Source: a virus. From it: a stretch of DNA of 20,939 nucleotides. The position numbers and the translations under genes are program-made. Positions 13,531 through 20,939 of this stretch are shown piece by piece. How positions within the stretch are numbered: the first letter of the stretch is position 1; each line of letters opens with the position of its first letter. The notes under the pieces were generated by a model that saw only the letters and a program-made list of their open reading frames with translations, ran no database searches and was not told where the DNA came from. The stretch lies in IMG/VR virus record IMGVR_UViG_3300035663_000127, positions 1-20,939 of that record; one strand, given 5' to 3'.

Positions 13531-15497
13531 TAGTTTGATATTAAGATTAAGACTACTTGAGTACTATCCTTGCTGGTTACCTTATACTGCTGAATTTCAT
13601 TTATATAAAAATAAGCATTAAAGTAATCTATCCATATTGGTAAACTGAAATCTAGTTTATTGATATCTATGTTAGATAAGCGAAGTAAACAAGTAATAGA
13701 TTTGCCTTTATTTATAATCAAAGATAATTGCGGGTAGTTCTCGGTCAATAAATTTTGAAAAACCAAATCGTCAAAGTATACATTCGGTTGTACTGGGGTG
13801 AAGAAACCTCCTGGCTGAATTGTAAGTAAAGCCGAAGTATCTTGCTCAATATATGCTATTCTTGGCTGAACTTGTGTAAATACTGGACCATCAAAGCAAG
13901 GTATCCATGCCAAAGGTATTGTGCCTGAGTATGAATTAAGCCTTATTGTTGCTGCGAATACTGATAAAAATAATTCTTGTTGAGTTCCAGTTGGTGCTGA
14001 ATTTACAACTATATTACCTTCACCATAGTTTCCAAGCCTCATAAGATATTCGTCTTGATCATCACCTACATACCTAAAATAATTATTTCTAAAGTATTCC
14101 TTAGATATGAAATTGATTACTGGAACTTGTTCTATATCCAACTTATCCGACCAATCATTAGCTATTGGTATATTGGTAATAAGTTTTTCATATTTGAATA
14201 TCTTGACTACATTACTTGTCTGTTCTTGTTGGAATGTTAGTCCAAATTGATTACATAGTGTTAGTAGAAAATCAGTCAACTGAATATCTGGTAGTGTACC
14301 ACCAAGAGTAATGAAGTTGAAAGCAAAGTTAATTTCTAAATCACCGCTATCTTCTTCAGAAGGTACTATATTGAATTCTAATGTACTACCAGCGTAAATT
14401 TTACATTGTTGTAAATTTATTCTAACAGCACCCCTACCAATATCTAATGTGAATGAACCTACTATATTTGTAAGTGGCTGTATGCCTGACACTACTGGTA
14501 TAATATTAAATAGCTGGGTATTTCCATCCTTGTCTACATAATCTACTAATATCTGAGTAGTTGTCGCAGCTGGTGGTGCTAATGTGTCTGTCTCGTATGT
14601 GATATTGTAATCTATAGTTAATTTGCCACCATCTAGAGTACAGAAAGAAGATGCAATTTGCCTTGTCGGACTTAGGAAGAATGGGGTAGTTGGTATGCTC
14701 AATGTATCTCCTAGCCTAAAATTAAAGCATGGAGTATCTAATATATGATTCGTATTAGTATGAAAGTTTATAGGTACAAAGCCAGGATTGTTGTTGCTTA
14801 CATCGGTGCCCAAAGTATAAATAAAATTATTTCTTAATGAATAGTTTTTATCCCTTTGCCATAAGGCACTCCATGGAATAATCATCTTTTCAAGTAATGG
14901 ATCATTGTCGTACCATTCGCTATCTATTATCAAACCTAGAATATCAAATATCCTTTTGAATAAATACTTTACATAGATAGCTGGATATAATTTTGAGAAG
15001 TCAACATTACTACCAGCCAGAAAAAACAATTCTCCATAATCAATATTTGGATATATGTAAACATCTGTCCAGACATTACTCCTTGAAGATATTGTAGTTG
15101 ATATGTTCCAGTATTGGCTATATTCACAACCAACTAACAATGATTGTAAACTTCTATCTTGGATATTAGCAAACAGATTAGCATTTGTACCATATATTTG
15201 CATTTCATATTCAAACTTAGTTGCAGATACTAAATTAAAATACCCTTTCACTTGAAGAATTCCATCTGTGTAAATTTCAACTGGAACATTTTCGTAAGGA
15301 ATATCAGAAGTGCTTAGAATGTTATTATTAATTTCTAGTATAAGATTATTCCTACTTGTTGCTGGTATCTTGAAAGTGTTGGAATATGAACCATTCCTAT
15401 TTTCAATGCTGAATAAATTATTCACTTCAAATGAAACTACTATTTCCTCATTTGTGAATAGGTCTAATGCCTCACCATTTACTACGATCTCTGTCAT
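13530..15497 (-). CDS. Tail tip / baseplate hub candidate
   Basis: 655 residues, strand-rich throughout. Near the N-terminus is FEVNNLFSIENRNGSYSNTF, then KIPATSRNN (about 23-51), a pattern I associate with large tail proteins of Bacteroidetes phages, where an NRxGSYSxTxxxPxT motif recurs. The body is rich in Asn, Ile and Thr with many aromatics and no coiled coil. In transcription order it lies between the 281-residue tail protein and the tape measure, overlapping the first by four bases and the second by one. A hub (Tal-like) role at the tail tip is the best guess; the motif is recognised but its function is not proven. Confidence 0.55.
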   Translation of the reverse strand: MTEIVVNGEALDLFTNEEIVVSFEVNNLFSIENRNGSYSNTFKIPATSRNNLILEINNNILSTSDIPYENVPVEIYTDGILQVKGYFNLVSATKFEYEMQIYGTNANLFANIQDRSLQSLLVGCEYSQYWNISTTISSRSNVWTDVYIYPNIDYGELFFLAGSNVDFSKLYPAIYVKYLFKRIFDILGLIIDSEWYDNDPLLEKMIIPWSALWQRDKNYSLRNNFIYTLGTDVSNNNPGFVPINFHTNTNHILDTPCFNFRLGDTLSIPTTPFFLSPTRQIASSFCTLDGGKLTIDYNITYETDTLAPPAATTTQILVDYVDKDGNTQLFNIIPVVSGIQPLTNIVGSFTLDIGRGAVRINLQQCKIYAGSTLEFNIVPSEEDSGDLEINFAFNFITLGGTLPDIQLTDFLLTLCNQFGLTFQQEQTSNVVKIFKYEKLITNIPIANDWSDKLDIEQVPVINFISKEYFRNNYFRYVGDDQDEYLMRLGNYGEGNIVVNSAPTGTQQELFLSVFAATIRLNSYSGTIPLAWIPCFDGPVFTQVQPRIAYIEQDTSALLTIQPGGFFTPVQPNVYFDDLVFQNLLTENYPQLSLIINKGKSITCLLRLSNIDINKLDFSLPIWIDYFNAYFYINEIQQYKVTSKDSTQVVLILISN

Positions 15498-16339
15498 TGA
15501 GTTTGTACTAATAATTCTGTTGAATACTTCACTTGAATATTATACCTAGCTACTCCGTCACCATCTTCATATAGGTTGAAATCATTTTCTTCAATAAGTA
15601 TAGGTAGGAATGTATTACCTAGAACAAATGCTTGTATTGAAAACTTTAGACTCTTGATAAAATTAAGGTGACTAATTGGTATCTCACCGCTCAATACTAA
15701 TACCTTGTCGTAAACCCCAGTAACACTAGAGTATCGCTGAATATTATTTGTATTCTTATAAATTTGCTTATTCTCTATTCCAACTTGATATGTCTTCTTT
15801 CCTTGAAAACAATAGCTTGACCATCCACCCATTGGATTCAGCCAAGTAACATTGATATCCCATGGAGTACAGAAATCATAAGTATCTAAGCATGTATCAA
15901 AAACAAATTCAACTAGGTAAACATTATTTGGATTGCCAGAATCTTCGAATAATACATAGAAAGTTCCAACTTGATTGACTGAAAATATGAAATATCCAAA
16001 TGCTAAAGTAAGCCATTCTGGGTAATAGTTACCAGATAATACATAACCTACTGGTACCGCTTGTAACGGCAGTGTATCTGTTAAACAAAGTGTATGGGTA
16101 ACACTAGGCGCAACAGCAGTTACAGTGAGTGTAATCGTGTCGTGGAATACATTTAAGGAATTATTTATAGTGAATACATAAACCCCAGCTACTGGAACAA
16201 CATCAACTTCCAAAGTATAGTCAACTCCATTATATGTGAAACCAATATTATCTGGTTCATTTACCATATACAAACCTAGAGTAGAATCTAAGTAAGTAAA
16301 ATTTCTATACTGGTATTGATTAATTGTAAAAGCTGCCAT
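15494..16339 (-). CDS. Tail protein, distal-tail-like candidate
   Basis: 281 residues. The N-terminal half is beta-sandwich-like (alternating Val/Thr/Tyr, with VAGVYVFTINNSLNVFHDTI). The second half starts with INVTWLNPMGGWSSYCFQGK (about 163-182), a WLNxxGGxxxYxF pattern frequent in Bacteroidetes phage tail proteins, and ends in a strand-rich part (SIQAFVLGNTFLPILIEEND). There is no signal peptide or membrane segment. It shares an ATGA overlap with the 655-residue gene. A distal-tail or baseplate ring role fits the position. Confidence in the precise function is low; confidence that it is a structural gene is high. Confidence 0.5.
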   Translation of the reverse strand: MAAFTINQYQYRNFTYLDSTLGLYMVNEPDNIGFTYNGVDYTLEVDVVPVAGVYVFTINNSLNVFHDTITLTVTAVAPSVTHTLCLTDTLPLQAVPVGYVLSGNYYPEWLTLAFGYFIFSVNQVGTFYVLFEDSGNPNNVYLVEFVFDTCLDTYDFCTPWDINVTWLNPMGGWSSYCFQGKKTYQVGIENKQIYKNTNNIQRYSSVTGVYDKVLVLSGEIPISHLNFIKSLKFSIQAFVLGNTFLPILIEENDFNLYEDGDGVARYNIQVKYSTELLVQTQ

Positions 16340-16340
16340 A

Positions 16341-17153
16341 CTATCCGACTATTAAATTTTCTTCAATTATCATTACTCCAATTCCTTGCTCACCTTCTGG
16401 GCAAACTATATAATTGTATGCTCGATCTGTTATTACTTTCGTCAGAACATTACAACAAGCACCACCGTATATTGGTTCAACTTGGCAAATGAATTCATTA
16501 TTTGCTATTCTTGATTGTAACCTTGCATGAGGACTTGCCCCATTGATAGCATAGTATATCTGGCTTAGATAATTCCAACCAGTAAATAAGGTAATTGGCA
16601 AAGAATATAATGCTAAGAAATCAGCGAAAGCATCTATCGCGATTATATCAATTCTAAAATAAGTGTACATGGAATCATCGAATCCTGGCACTGGCGGTTG
16701 AATTACAAAAGTATTCTTAAGAACTGAAGATATATCCAAGTAAGCGGTAGCATCCATCTTATGGTAAACTACCAAGTCTACAAAATTTGTTTGCGTTGGG
16801 TAACCATAGTAAACACGATAAGCAAAAGGAACTACTTGGTAGAAAGTCCTTACTAATTGTGGTAGTGTCGGGTCTGGTCCGATGAAATCTGTATCTGTGT
16901 ATATGTCAAAGTTTATTGAATCATAGCTTATAACAGAGTGAAAACCAGCGTAAGGACCATCTGGCACCCAGAATTGGTAAGATTGTTCATAATATGGATA
17001 TGGAACTAGACCAGATAATCTGAAAATTGTCTTTCCATTACCATCATCGGTTGCCGTTTGGTAGCCTTGTGTATAAAAAGGGCTATCAACTCCGAAAAGA
17101 ATTTTAACGTGAGCTGAATACCACTCTTGATCAATAGGTGTAAGTATGTTCAT
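16341..17153 (-). CDS. Tail structural protein, unknown
   Basis: 270 residues, no family recognised. It is unusually rich in Tyr and Phe (VPYPYYEQSYQFWVPDGPYA; FYQVVPFAYRVYYGYPTQTN) and in strands. The C-terminal part holds four Cys (FICQVEPIYGGACCNV and VCPEGEQ) and ends in an Ile/Val-rich strand. It begins in a four-base overlap with the neck-type gene and stops one base before the next ATG. The pairing and similar character with the 281-residue protein suggest that the two form a common tail or baseplate substructure. Confidence 0.45.
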   Translation of the reverse strand: MNILTPIDQEWYSAHVKILFGVDSPFYTQGYQTATDDGNGKTIFRLSGLVPYPYYEQSYQFWVPDGPYAGFHSVISYDSINFDIYTDTDFIGPDPTLPQLVRTFYQVVPFAYRVYYGYPTQTNFVDLVVYHKMDATAYLDISSVLKNTFVIQPPVPGFDDSMYTYFRIDIIAIDAFADFLALYSLPITLFTGWNYLSQIYYAINGASPHARLQSRIANNEFICQVEPIYGGACCNVLTKVITDRAYNYIVCPEGEQGIGVMIIEENLIVG

Positions 17154-17680
17154 ATTTCAAAATTCAAAGATTCAATATTATCAAATTCCTTAAGTATGCT
17201 TGTTGTAATACTTTCAGCCCATCTATCGCCAAGTTTTGATTGCATATCGGCTAGAAGTTTATCTAAATTAATATCTTCCAACAAATTACTAGGTTGCCCT
17301 TTGTAAAATTGCCAAATACTACTACCATTCTTGTTGATAGCGGCTGCAACTTGGTATACACTAAGGTCTGATACCCCTTTCTGTGACATCCACTTACCAA
17401 TTTCTGTAGTTGGTGGAGTTGAAGATGCAGAACTCTGGGGCTCACGACCATATATCAACCAATAGATATAATCATTTACTAAAACTTCTATTCCATTAGG
17501 TCCTAGAACTTCTTCACCACTATTAGCAAGACTACCAGTTGAATTTACAACTGCAGAAAAATTCTTTTTTGTCTTTGTATACCTTTTTACCTTTTTATTT
17601 TCAATAGCATATTGGAACTGCTTAATATAATTAGCAGCGAATTCTTTCAATACTTCTTTCTCAAATATACTTAGTGGCAT
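17150..17680 (-). CDS. Neck / tail-completion protein candidate (HK97 gp10-like)
   Basis: 176 residues. A helical N-terminus with a basic patch (IENKKVKRYTKTKKNFSAVV) is followed by a Ser/Gly strand region, then YIYWLIYGREPQSSASSTPP, a short W-containing helix (IGKWMSQKGV) and YQVAAAINKNGSSIWQFYKG. The order resembles small neck or tail-completion proteins, in which a basic N-terminal helix and a loop with Gly-Arg-Pro are usual. No catalytic motif is seen. The gene overlaps the preceding one by one base (TAATG) and the following one by four. The alternative is a minor tail protein of unknown fold. Confidence 0.4.
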   Translation of the reverse strand: MPLSIFEKEVLKEFAANYIKQFQYAIENKKVKRYTKTKKNFSAVVNSTGSLANSGEEVLGPNGIEVLVNDYIYWLIYGREPQSSASSTPPTTEIGKWMSQKGVSDLSVYQVAAAINKNGSSIWQFYKGQPSNLLEDINLDKLLADMQSKLGDRWAESITTSILKEFDNIESLNFEI

Positions 17681-17976
17681 TATAGCTGGTTTACTGAATA
17701 TCCTTGTTCTGTAATGTATTGAGCCATTCTATCATCTAGTTGCGAATCTAAATCATCAAATGGAATTTCTTCTATTTCTGATGCAACAAATGAATTCAAG
17801 CTAAGATTAGTTTCTATTGGCTTTTTTCCATCGTTACAAACTAGATAACATTCAATTGAATTATCTATTGTTACCCTCTTTGATATTGTGGCTCTTACAA
17901 ATGGAAGTTCAATATTCTTTCCTTCTTGATCTTCCATTGTTATTTTCTTATTACCTATTCCTTCAATATGTATCAT
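17680..17976 (-). CDS. Small protein after the beta-helix fibre, possible fibre partner
   Basis: 98 residues, no recognised domain. It begins with strands (GNKKITMEDQEGKNIELPFV), has a central ECYLVCNDGKKPIETN segment and an acidic linker (ASEIEEIPFDDLDSQLDD), and ends in a helix plus EQGYSVNQL. By eye it matches the plan of the 102-residue protein at 2605-2913 (KKI start, (E)IP/ELP, central PI, final GYxV). That protein also follows a fibre gene directly. The ATG lies one base after the fibre stop, so the two are translated together. A chaperone or clamp for fibre assembly is conceivable. Confidence 0.5.
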   Translation of the reverse strand: MIHIEGIGNKKITMEDQEGKNIELPFVRATISKRVTIDNSIECYLVCNDGKKPIETNLSLNSFVASEIEEIPFDDLDSQLDDRMAQYITEQGYSVNQL

Positions 17977-17977
17977 G

Positions 17978-19249
17978 TTAATTAGTATATAAAGGGTTAA
18001 TATAAAAGTTTCCTACTACTGGGTTTGAAGGTGCTACATTTCCCTTGCTTCCTTGTGAAAGAATGGTTCCACCCGTATTTGATATTGTCGGGTTCACTCC
18101 ATCACTCACTAGTGTTGAACCCATTAAAGACAAAGTGCCACCGCTCACACCTATTACTTTACCTAATATATTTTTGACAAGTGAATTTCTAATTAATAAA
18201 CTTCCATTGCTAAAGTTATTTGCCCCAGAATTAGAATTTCCAATTTCCAAAACTACATTAGAAATCGCATTATTTATACTGAACAATGGTCTACTCATGA
18301 TTGCTTTCTTGATCTTTATATTAACAATTCCAGCAGTATTTGTGAAAGCATTACTCACAATGATTGCAGCTTGTGTAACATTGCTTGTGTCAATAAGTTC
18401 ATCAAGTTCAATATTCACTTCACCTCCTATCATATTGTCATAATAAAAGTGCGCGTGATTTCCACCAACTGCATTATTAGGAATATCAAAAGACTTTGCT
18501 TTTATGTTTGCCTTTCCTGTCCAACTTGTTCCACTTATCCAAAATATACCATTGGAAGGGTTGTTGTATGTACACCTACATAATCCACCTATTACAGCAT
18601 TGATATTTCCACTTAGCCTACATGAGAAATTCCTACCAAGTGATATATAATCGTATCTAACTCTCAAATTAATTAGTCCATCTTGTGGTAGTATGCTGTT
18701 GCTTAGATTATTTCCATTTAGAATATCGAATTCTAAATTCAAAATAGCAGTTGGATTGTTTTTTATGTTTATAATTGGTCCAGAACAATAAACAACCTTT
18801 GAATATCCAAGCCAGTACCAGTTTCCAGTCAATGCTGTTCCACCTTCAAATGGAGAAGCGTTTATCAAATTTGTAAAGGAATAAACATTTGAACCTTCCT
18901 CTCCATAAATTGAAACCCCATCTTTAACTACGTTAGCATAAACGTAATGATCTCCAGGTCTTAGAACTATTGTATCACCAGCTAAAGAAGCTGATAGAGC
19001 AGAGGATATACTTTGAAAAGGCAAGTCCAACCTTTCACGTAGCCCAGTTCCGTCATCCCCATACAAAGGATCAACATAAATTGTCTGTGATACTGGTATC
19101 TCACTACTGACAGAGTTCAATATATATGTTTTTAATGCTAATAGGCTGATATTATCAGTCTGGTTTGCGGCAAGGTCTACTATTGCTAGTAAATCATCAT
19201 CGGATATATCTGGAACTTTGATTGGTGGTAATTGTGTTATTCTTGGCAT
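17978..19249 (-). CDS. Beta-helix tail fibre / tailspike-like protein
   Basis: 423 residues. Residues 1-50 (MPRITQLPPIKVPDISDDDL and onward) look like a particle-anchoring domain. From about 57, TIYVDPLYGDDGTGLRERLD, then PFQSISSAL and GDTIVLRPGDHY, match the first turns of a right-handed beta-helix of the kind found in tailspikes and DUF1565-type proteins. Most of the rest is Asn/Ser/Gly/Ile repeats consistent with helix coils, ending in a short C-terminal cap (PSNPVVGNFYINPLYTN). No enzymatic residues can be named by eye. It would bind or cleave surface polysaccharide. An A-rich leader (aaataaaaactt) precedes the ATG. Confidence 0.65.
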   Translation of the reverse strand: MPRITQLPPIKVPDISDDDLLAIVDLAANQTDNISLLALKTYILNSVSSEIPVSQTIYVDPLYGDDGTGLRERLDLPFQSISSALSASLAGDTIVLRPGDHYVYANVVKDGVSIYGEEGSNVYSFTNLINASPFEGGTALTGNWYWLGYSKVVYCSGPIINIKNNPTAILNLEFDILNGNNLSNSILPQDGLINLRVRYDYISLGRNFSCRLSGNINAVIGGLCRCTYNNPSNGIFWISGTSWTGKANIKAKSFDIPNNAVGGNHAHFYYDNMIGGEVNIELDELIDTSNVTQAAIIVSNAFTNTAGIVNIKIKKAIMSRPLFSINNAISNVVLEIGNSNSGANNFSNGSLLIRNSLVKNILGKVIGVSGGTLSLMGSTLVSDGVNPTISNTGGTILSQGSKGNVAPSNPVVGNFYINPLYTN

Positions 19250-19259
19250 AAGTTTTTAT

Positions 19260-19736
19260 TTACGGATTAATAGGGTTTCCTAATTCATCTAACAAAGGAG
19301 GCCCACTTTCTGTTTGAATTGTAGGAGGGCATATTGTTTTTGAAATTATTGTGAATGAAAGACCATACCCACTAGCTGTTCCAGCTAATTGCCTATACTC
19401 TGGCGTCTTAGAAACATTTGATATGCTGACTGGGTTATTTTCGTATAGTTCAAAAATGAACGCATCACTAAGCGCATCCATAGCGGCAATAATAGCTTCT
19501 CTCTCTAAGTTGCTTGTTTCTGGTCTATCTTGGTCCCAGAATAAAATTACCAAGTCATTTGTTTGATTATCATTTTGAATATCCCAAGTTGTTCGAACTG
19601 GCATTAGGTGTATTTGTGGGAATGCCTCATTATAATCTAGGCTTCCATCGGTTCTACGACCATGCATAAAATGCCCAGTAGGATTAACGATAATCGCTAC
19701 ATTCCTTATCAAATCAACGATTTCTTGATAACTCAT
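19260..19736 (-). CDS. Tail terminator / tail-completion candidate
   Basis: 158 residues. The N-terminal helix (MSYQEIVDLIRNVAIIVNPT), the strand PQIHLMPVRTTW, and the segment DLVILFWDQDRPETSNLERE followed by a helix with AIIAAMDALSDAF give an alpha/beta layout like small tail terminator proteins. The C-terminus is Pro-rich (PPLLDELGNPINP). It starts within the -1 extension of the chaperone gene (19714-19736 overlap), so translation of the two is linked. The position near the chaperone fits a tail-completion role. Assignment by layout only. Confidence 0.4.
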   Translation of the reverse strand: MSYQEIVDLIRNVAIIVNPTGHFMHGRRTDGSLDYNEAFPQIHLMPVRTTWDIQNDNQTNDLVILFWDQDRPETSNLEREAIIAAMDALSDAFIFELYENNPVSISNVSKTPEYRQLAGTASGYGLSFTIISKTICPPTIQTESGPPLLDELGNPINP

Positions 19737-20441
19737 AATTCCTTTGCCTTATTTCTGTTAGTTTCTTTTCAAACTCTGCCTTATCCTTTTCAAATAACAA
19801 TGTAAAAAATATAGTTTCTGCTGGTGTATCAAGTATCGATTCATACTTAGTTACATCACCATTAGCTAGTGTATTCAATGTCTTAAAGAACCCGTACTTT
19901 TCAAAAACTTCAATTCCAGCTTCTTCTTCTTCCTCTGTTATTTTATTTCCTTCGCCTAATTTAGCGAAACGTTCATAAAACTTAGATAATTGCTCAAAAA
20001 AAAATTAGCAAGTCCTATCACTTCTGTAACTGGTTTATCATCTATTTCAATTCCAGTATATGTTTTCACTATTGAACTGGCAGCATTTATTGAATCTTTA
20101 CCATCAAGCATAGCGATAGCTTTCTTAGCTTCTTCTAATTTAGCCCAGCTTTGATGCCCGATATAATAATCTTTGTATTCATCAGATACGTTGTTGTACT
20201 TTAACAATTCATCTGGTGAAAAGACAAATGATATAGTAGGGTATATTTGTAGCATGTTCTCTGCTGAGATAAAATCAACTTCATCGTATGGTAAGCCCAG
20301 CATTATAGCTATTCTTCTTTTGAAACTTCCATCATCGTAGTTAATTAATTCAACATACTTCTTGAAAGTAACTTCCTTCCATTCTTCTGGCACATTTACT
20401 TGATACAGCCCTAAAGTAGATTTGACATTAAATTTTACCAT
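19714..20441 (-). CDS. Probable -1 frameshift fusion product of the chaperone gene
   Basis: If the ribosome slips back one base on the T run, about 148 residues of the zero frame continue for about 94 residues in the -1 frame to a TGA at 19716-19714, giving about 242 residues. The extension reads FEQLSKFYERFAKLGEGNKI, then an Glu run, FEKYGFFKTLNTLANGDVTK, YESILDTPAETIFFTLL and a basic helical end. Its length, helical character and LANGDVxxYE pattern look like genuine chaperone sequence, and no start codon of its own is seen. The alternatives are a sequencing indel in the homopolymer or a real mutation. Confidence 0.55.
19956..20441 (-). CDS. Tail assembly chaperone candidate, unshifted product
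   Basis: 161 residues. The N-terminus (VPEEWKEVTFKKYVELINYD) is a common start for phage tail assembly chaperone-type proteins. It is followed by helical sequence (RRIAIMLGLPYDEVDFISAE; KLEEAKKAIAMLDGKDSINA) and a short hydrophobic end (LANFFLSNYLSFMNVSLN). These chaperones bind the tape measure and tube protein and are not part of the virion. The start was chosen because a TAnnTTTG box lies four bases upstream, after the terminase terminator. A nine-T run at 20004-19996 near the end allows a -1 shift into a 94-codon open frame, as in lambda G/GT. Unusually, it sits far from the tape measure. Confidence 0.55.
   Translation of the reverse strand: MVKFNVKSTLGLYQVNVPEEWKEVTFKKYVELINYDDGSFKRRIAIMLGLPYDEVDFISAENMLQIYPTISFVFSPDELLKYNNVSDEYKDYYIGHQSWAKLEEAKKAIAMLDGKDSINAASSIVKTYTGIEIDDKPVTEVIGLANFFLSNYLSFMNVSLN
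19995..20004 (-). promoter_or_regulatory. Candidate -1 frameshift slippery site
   Basis: The minus strand reads AAT-TTT-TTT-TTG-AGC, nine T in a row, so the tRNA pairs T-TTT-TTT or T-TTT-TTG can both re-pair after a one-base backward slip. The zero-frame stop lies 13 codons further on. A small stem (19951-19968) overlaps that stop but is about 27 bases from the run, too distant for a usual stimulator. Confidence 0.55.
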
Positions 20442-20445
20442 AAAA

Positions 20446-20453
20446 CAAATGTA
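20446..20453 (-). promoter_or_regulatory. Candidate Bacteroidetes -7 box for the tail operon
   Basis: The minus strand reads TACATTTG, an exact TAnnTTTG match, with TTTT between it and the ATG at 20441. The upstream -33 region is T-rich but has no TTTG. It lies just after the terminase terminator, where a new transcription unit is expected. The resulting mRNA would be leaderless or almost so. Confidence 0.45.
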
Positions 20454-20469
20454 TAGAATTAGTATAAAT

Positions 20470-20499
20470 AAAAAAAGCCCCCGATAGTATCGGAGGCTT
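20470..20499 (-). terminator. Rho-independent terminator after terminase
   Basis: The stem pairs 20475-20479 with 20495-20499 and 20481-20485 with 20489-20493, with one C/A mismatch and an AGT loop. On the minus strand it is followed by a run of seven T (20476-20470), partly shared with the stem foot. It ends the terminase transcript before the tail operon. Between it and the terminase stop (20504-20573) there is only AT-rich sequence. Confidence 0.8.
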
Positions 20500-20573
20500 C
20501 CTTAATAAGCACAAATTTTACAAAAAACATAACAGACAAGCAAATATAGTATTTTTTTATTAAAAACATCGTA

Positions 20574-20939
20574 TTAGTATTTTTTAGTTTTTATTGTAGT
20601 TGGAGGCTTTAGTTCATAGAACATTCTTAGCATCATGGCATCCGACATATCTGGTGATCTTCCTATAAATTCTTTTATCCTTTCTTTTGGTACTACTGCC
20701 TTTCTTCCGTCTTTGTCAACATCCTTTTGTTTTACTTGTTCAAGTTCTTGAATTAGCATTTCCTTATCTTGAATTGTAATGTCCAGCCAAGATATCCTAT
20801 TAGAATTTATATATTCAGCAAGTTTGTAATAGCATTGGCTCTTAAGGTTTATGAAGTTCTCATTATTCAAAGCGCGACTATTGTTAACGAACCCAGAGCA
20901 TTTAAGAATATCCTTACACCCTCCACCTATACCATCCTC
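20574..20939 (-). CDS. terL: Terminase large subunit, C-terminal part (cut by window edge)
   Basis: The frame is open to the right edge (121 visible residues) and begins inside EDGIGGGCKDILKCSGFVNN, matching the D-G-xG-GG-xxD stretch of the terminase RNase-H-like nuclease domain. SRALNNENFINLKSQCYYKL and IPKE-like sequence (VVPKERIKEFIG) follow. The end, RSPDMSDAMMLRMFYEL, carries the last catalytic Asp region (SDAMM) typical of these nucleases. The enzyme cuts and pumps phage DNA into the head; the ATPase domain lies outside the window. A TTG at 20870 is not a start, because the conserved sequence continues upstream. The terminator that follows separates this gene from the tail operon. Confidence 0.9.
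   Translation of the reverse strand, partial: EDGIGGGCKDILKCSGFVNNSRALNNENFINLKSQCYYKLAEYINSNRISWLDITIQDKEMLIQELEQVKQKDVDKDGRKAVVPKERIKEFIGRSPDMSDAMMLRMFYELKPPTTIKTKKY

Noticed and set aside
18045-18443. 132-codon plus-strand ORF opposite the beta-helix fibre
   Set aside because: Hydrophobic antisense reading of a repetitive Asn/Ser/Ile gene; the minus-strand frame is clearly the coding one.
19951-19968. Small stem-loop as frameshift stimulator
   Set aside because: It is about 27 bases beyond the slippery run and has only about seven weak pairs, outside the usual 5-9 base spacing.
20541-20548. TATATTTG box on the minus strand just after terminase
   Set aside because: Any transcript from it would meet the terminator at 20470-20499 before a gene; no -33 element is seen.
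20574-20870. Separate 98-codon gene starting at TTG 20870
   Set aside because: The same frame continues to the window edge with conserved terminase residues, so this is the end of terL.

Overview
The window is AT-rich and reads as the late (structural and lysis) region of a long-tailed dsDNA phage or prophage of a Bacteroidetes host, probably Flavobacterium-like. The host guess rests on three things: A-rich leaders without a clear Shine-Dalgarno in front of most genes, two good matches to the Bacteroidetes -7 promoter element TAnnTTTG, and the family character of the fibre, connector, portal and lysis proteins. No integrase, repressor or replication gene is present, so temperate versus lytic life cannot be decided here.

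Layout. Positions 1-547 are on the plus strand and look like host DNA or an accessory cassette: a broken ORF remnant, an attC-like imperfect palindrome, and one 71-codon ORF framed by a 9-bp inverted repeat. Positions 548-888 are non-coding, with a plus-strand terminator and six TAGCCC motifs. From 889 to the right edge every credible gene is on the minus strand, so transcription runs from high to low coordinates: the C-terminus of the large terminase (cut by the right edge), a terminator, then a new transcription unit. That unit starts with a tail-assembly-chaperone candidate carrying a probable -1 frameshift, followed by a tail-terminator candidate, a beta-helix fibre with a small partner, a neck-type protein, three tail/tip proteins and the tape measure.

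A second candidate promoter at 10110-10117 opens the head block: ClpP-type prohead protease with a probable nested scaffold, three small head proteins, the major capsid protein, a tail-tube candidate, two small proteins, portal and a head-tail connector. The run ends with a second fibre, its small partner, holin, a spanin-like membrane protein and endolysin. Most neighbours overlap by 1 to 44 bases or sit within about 35 bases, indicating translational coupling.

The most interesting points are: (1) a short peptide motif shared by the C-terminus of the protease/scaffold and the N-termini of two head proteins just downstream, a candidate capsid-targeting tag; (2) the T9 slippery run with a 94-codon -1 extension in the chaperone gene; (3) two small paralogous head proteins placed before and after the capsid gene; (4) a sharp synonymous-codon break inside the second fibre gene, marking an acquired fibre-tip/lysis cassette; (5) an unusual late gene order, with portal after capsid and tape measure after the tip proteins. 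All family assignments were made by eye, without database searches.
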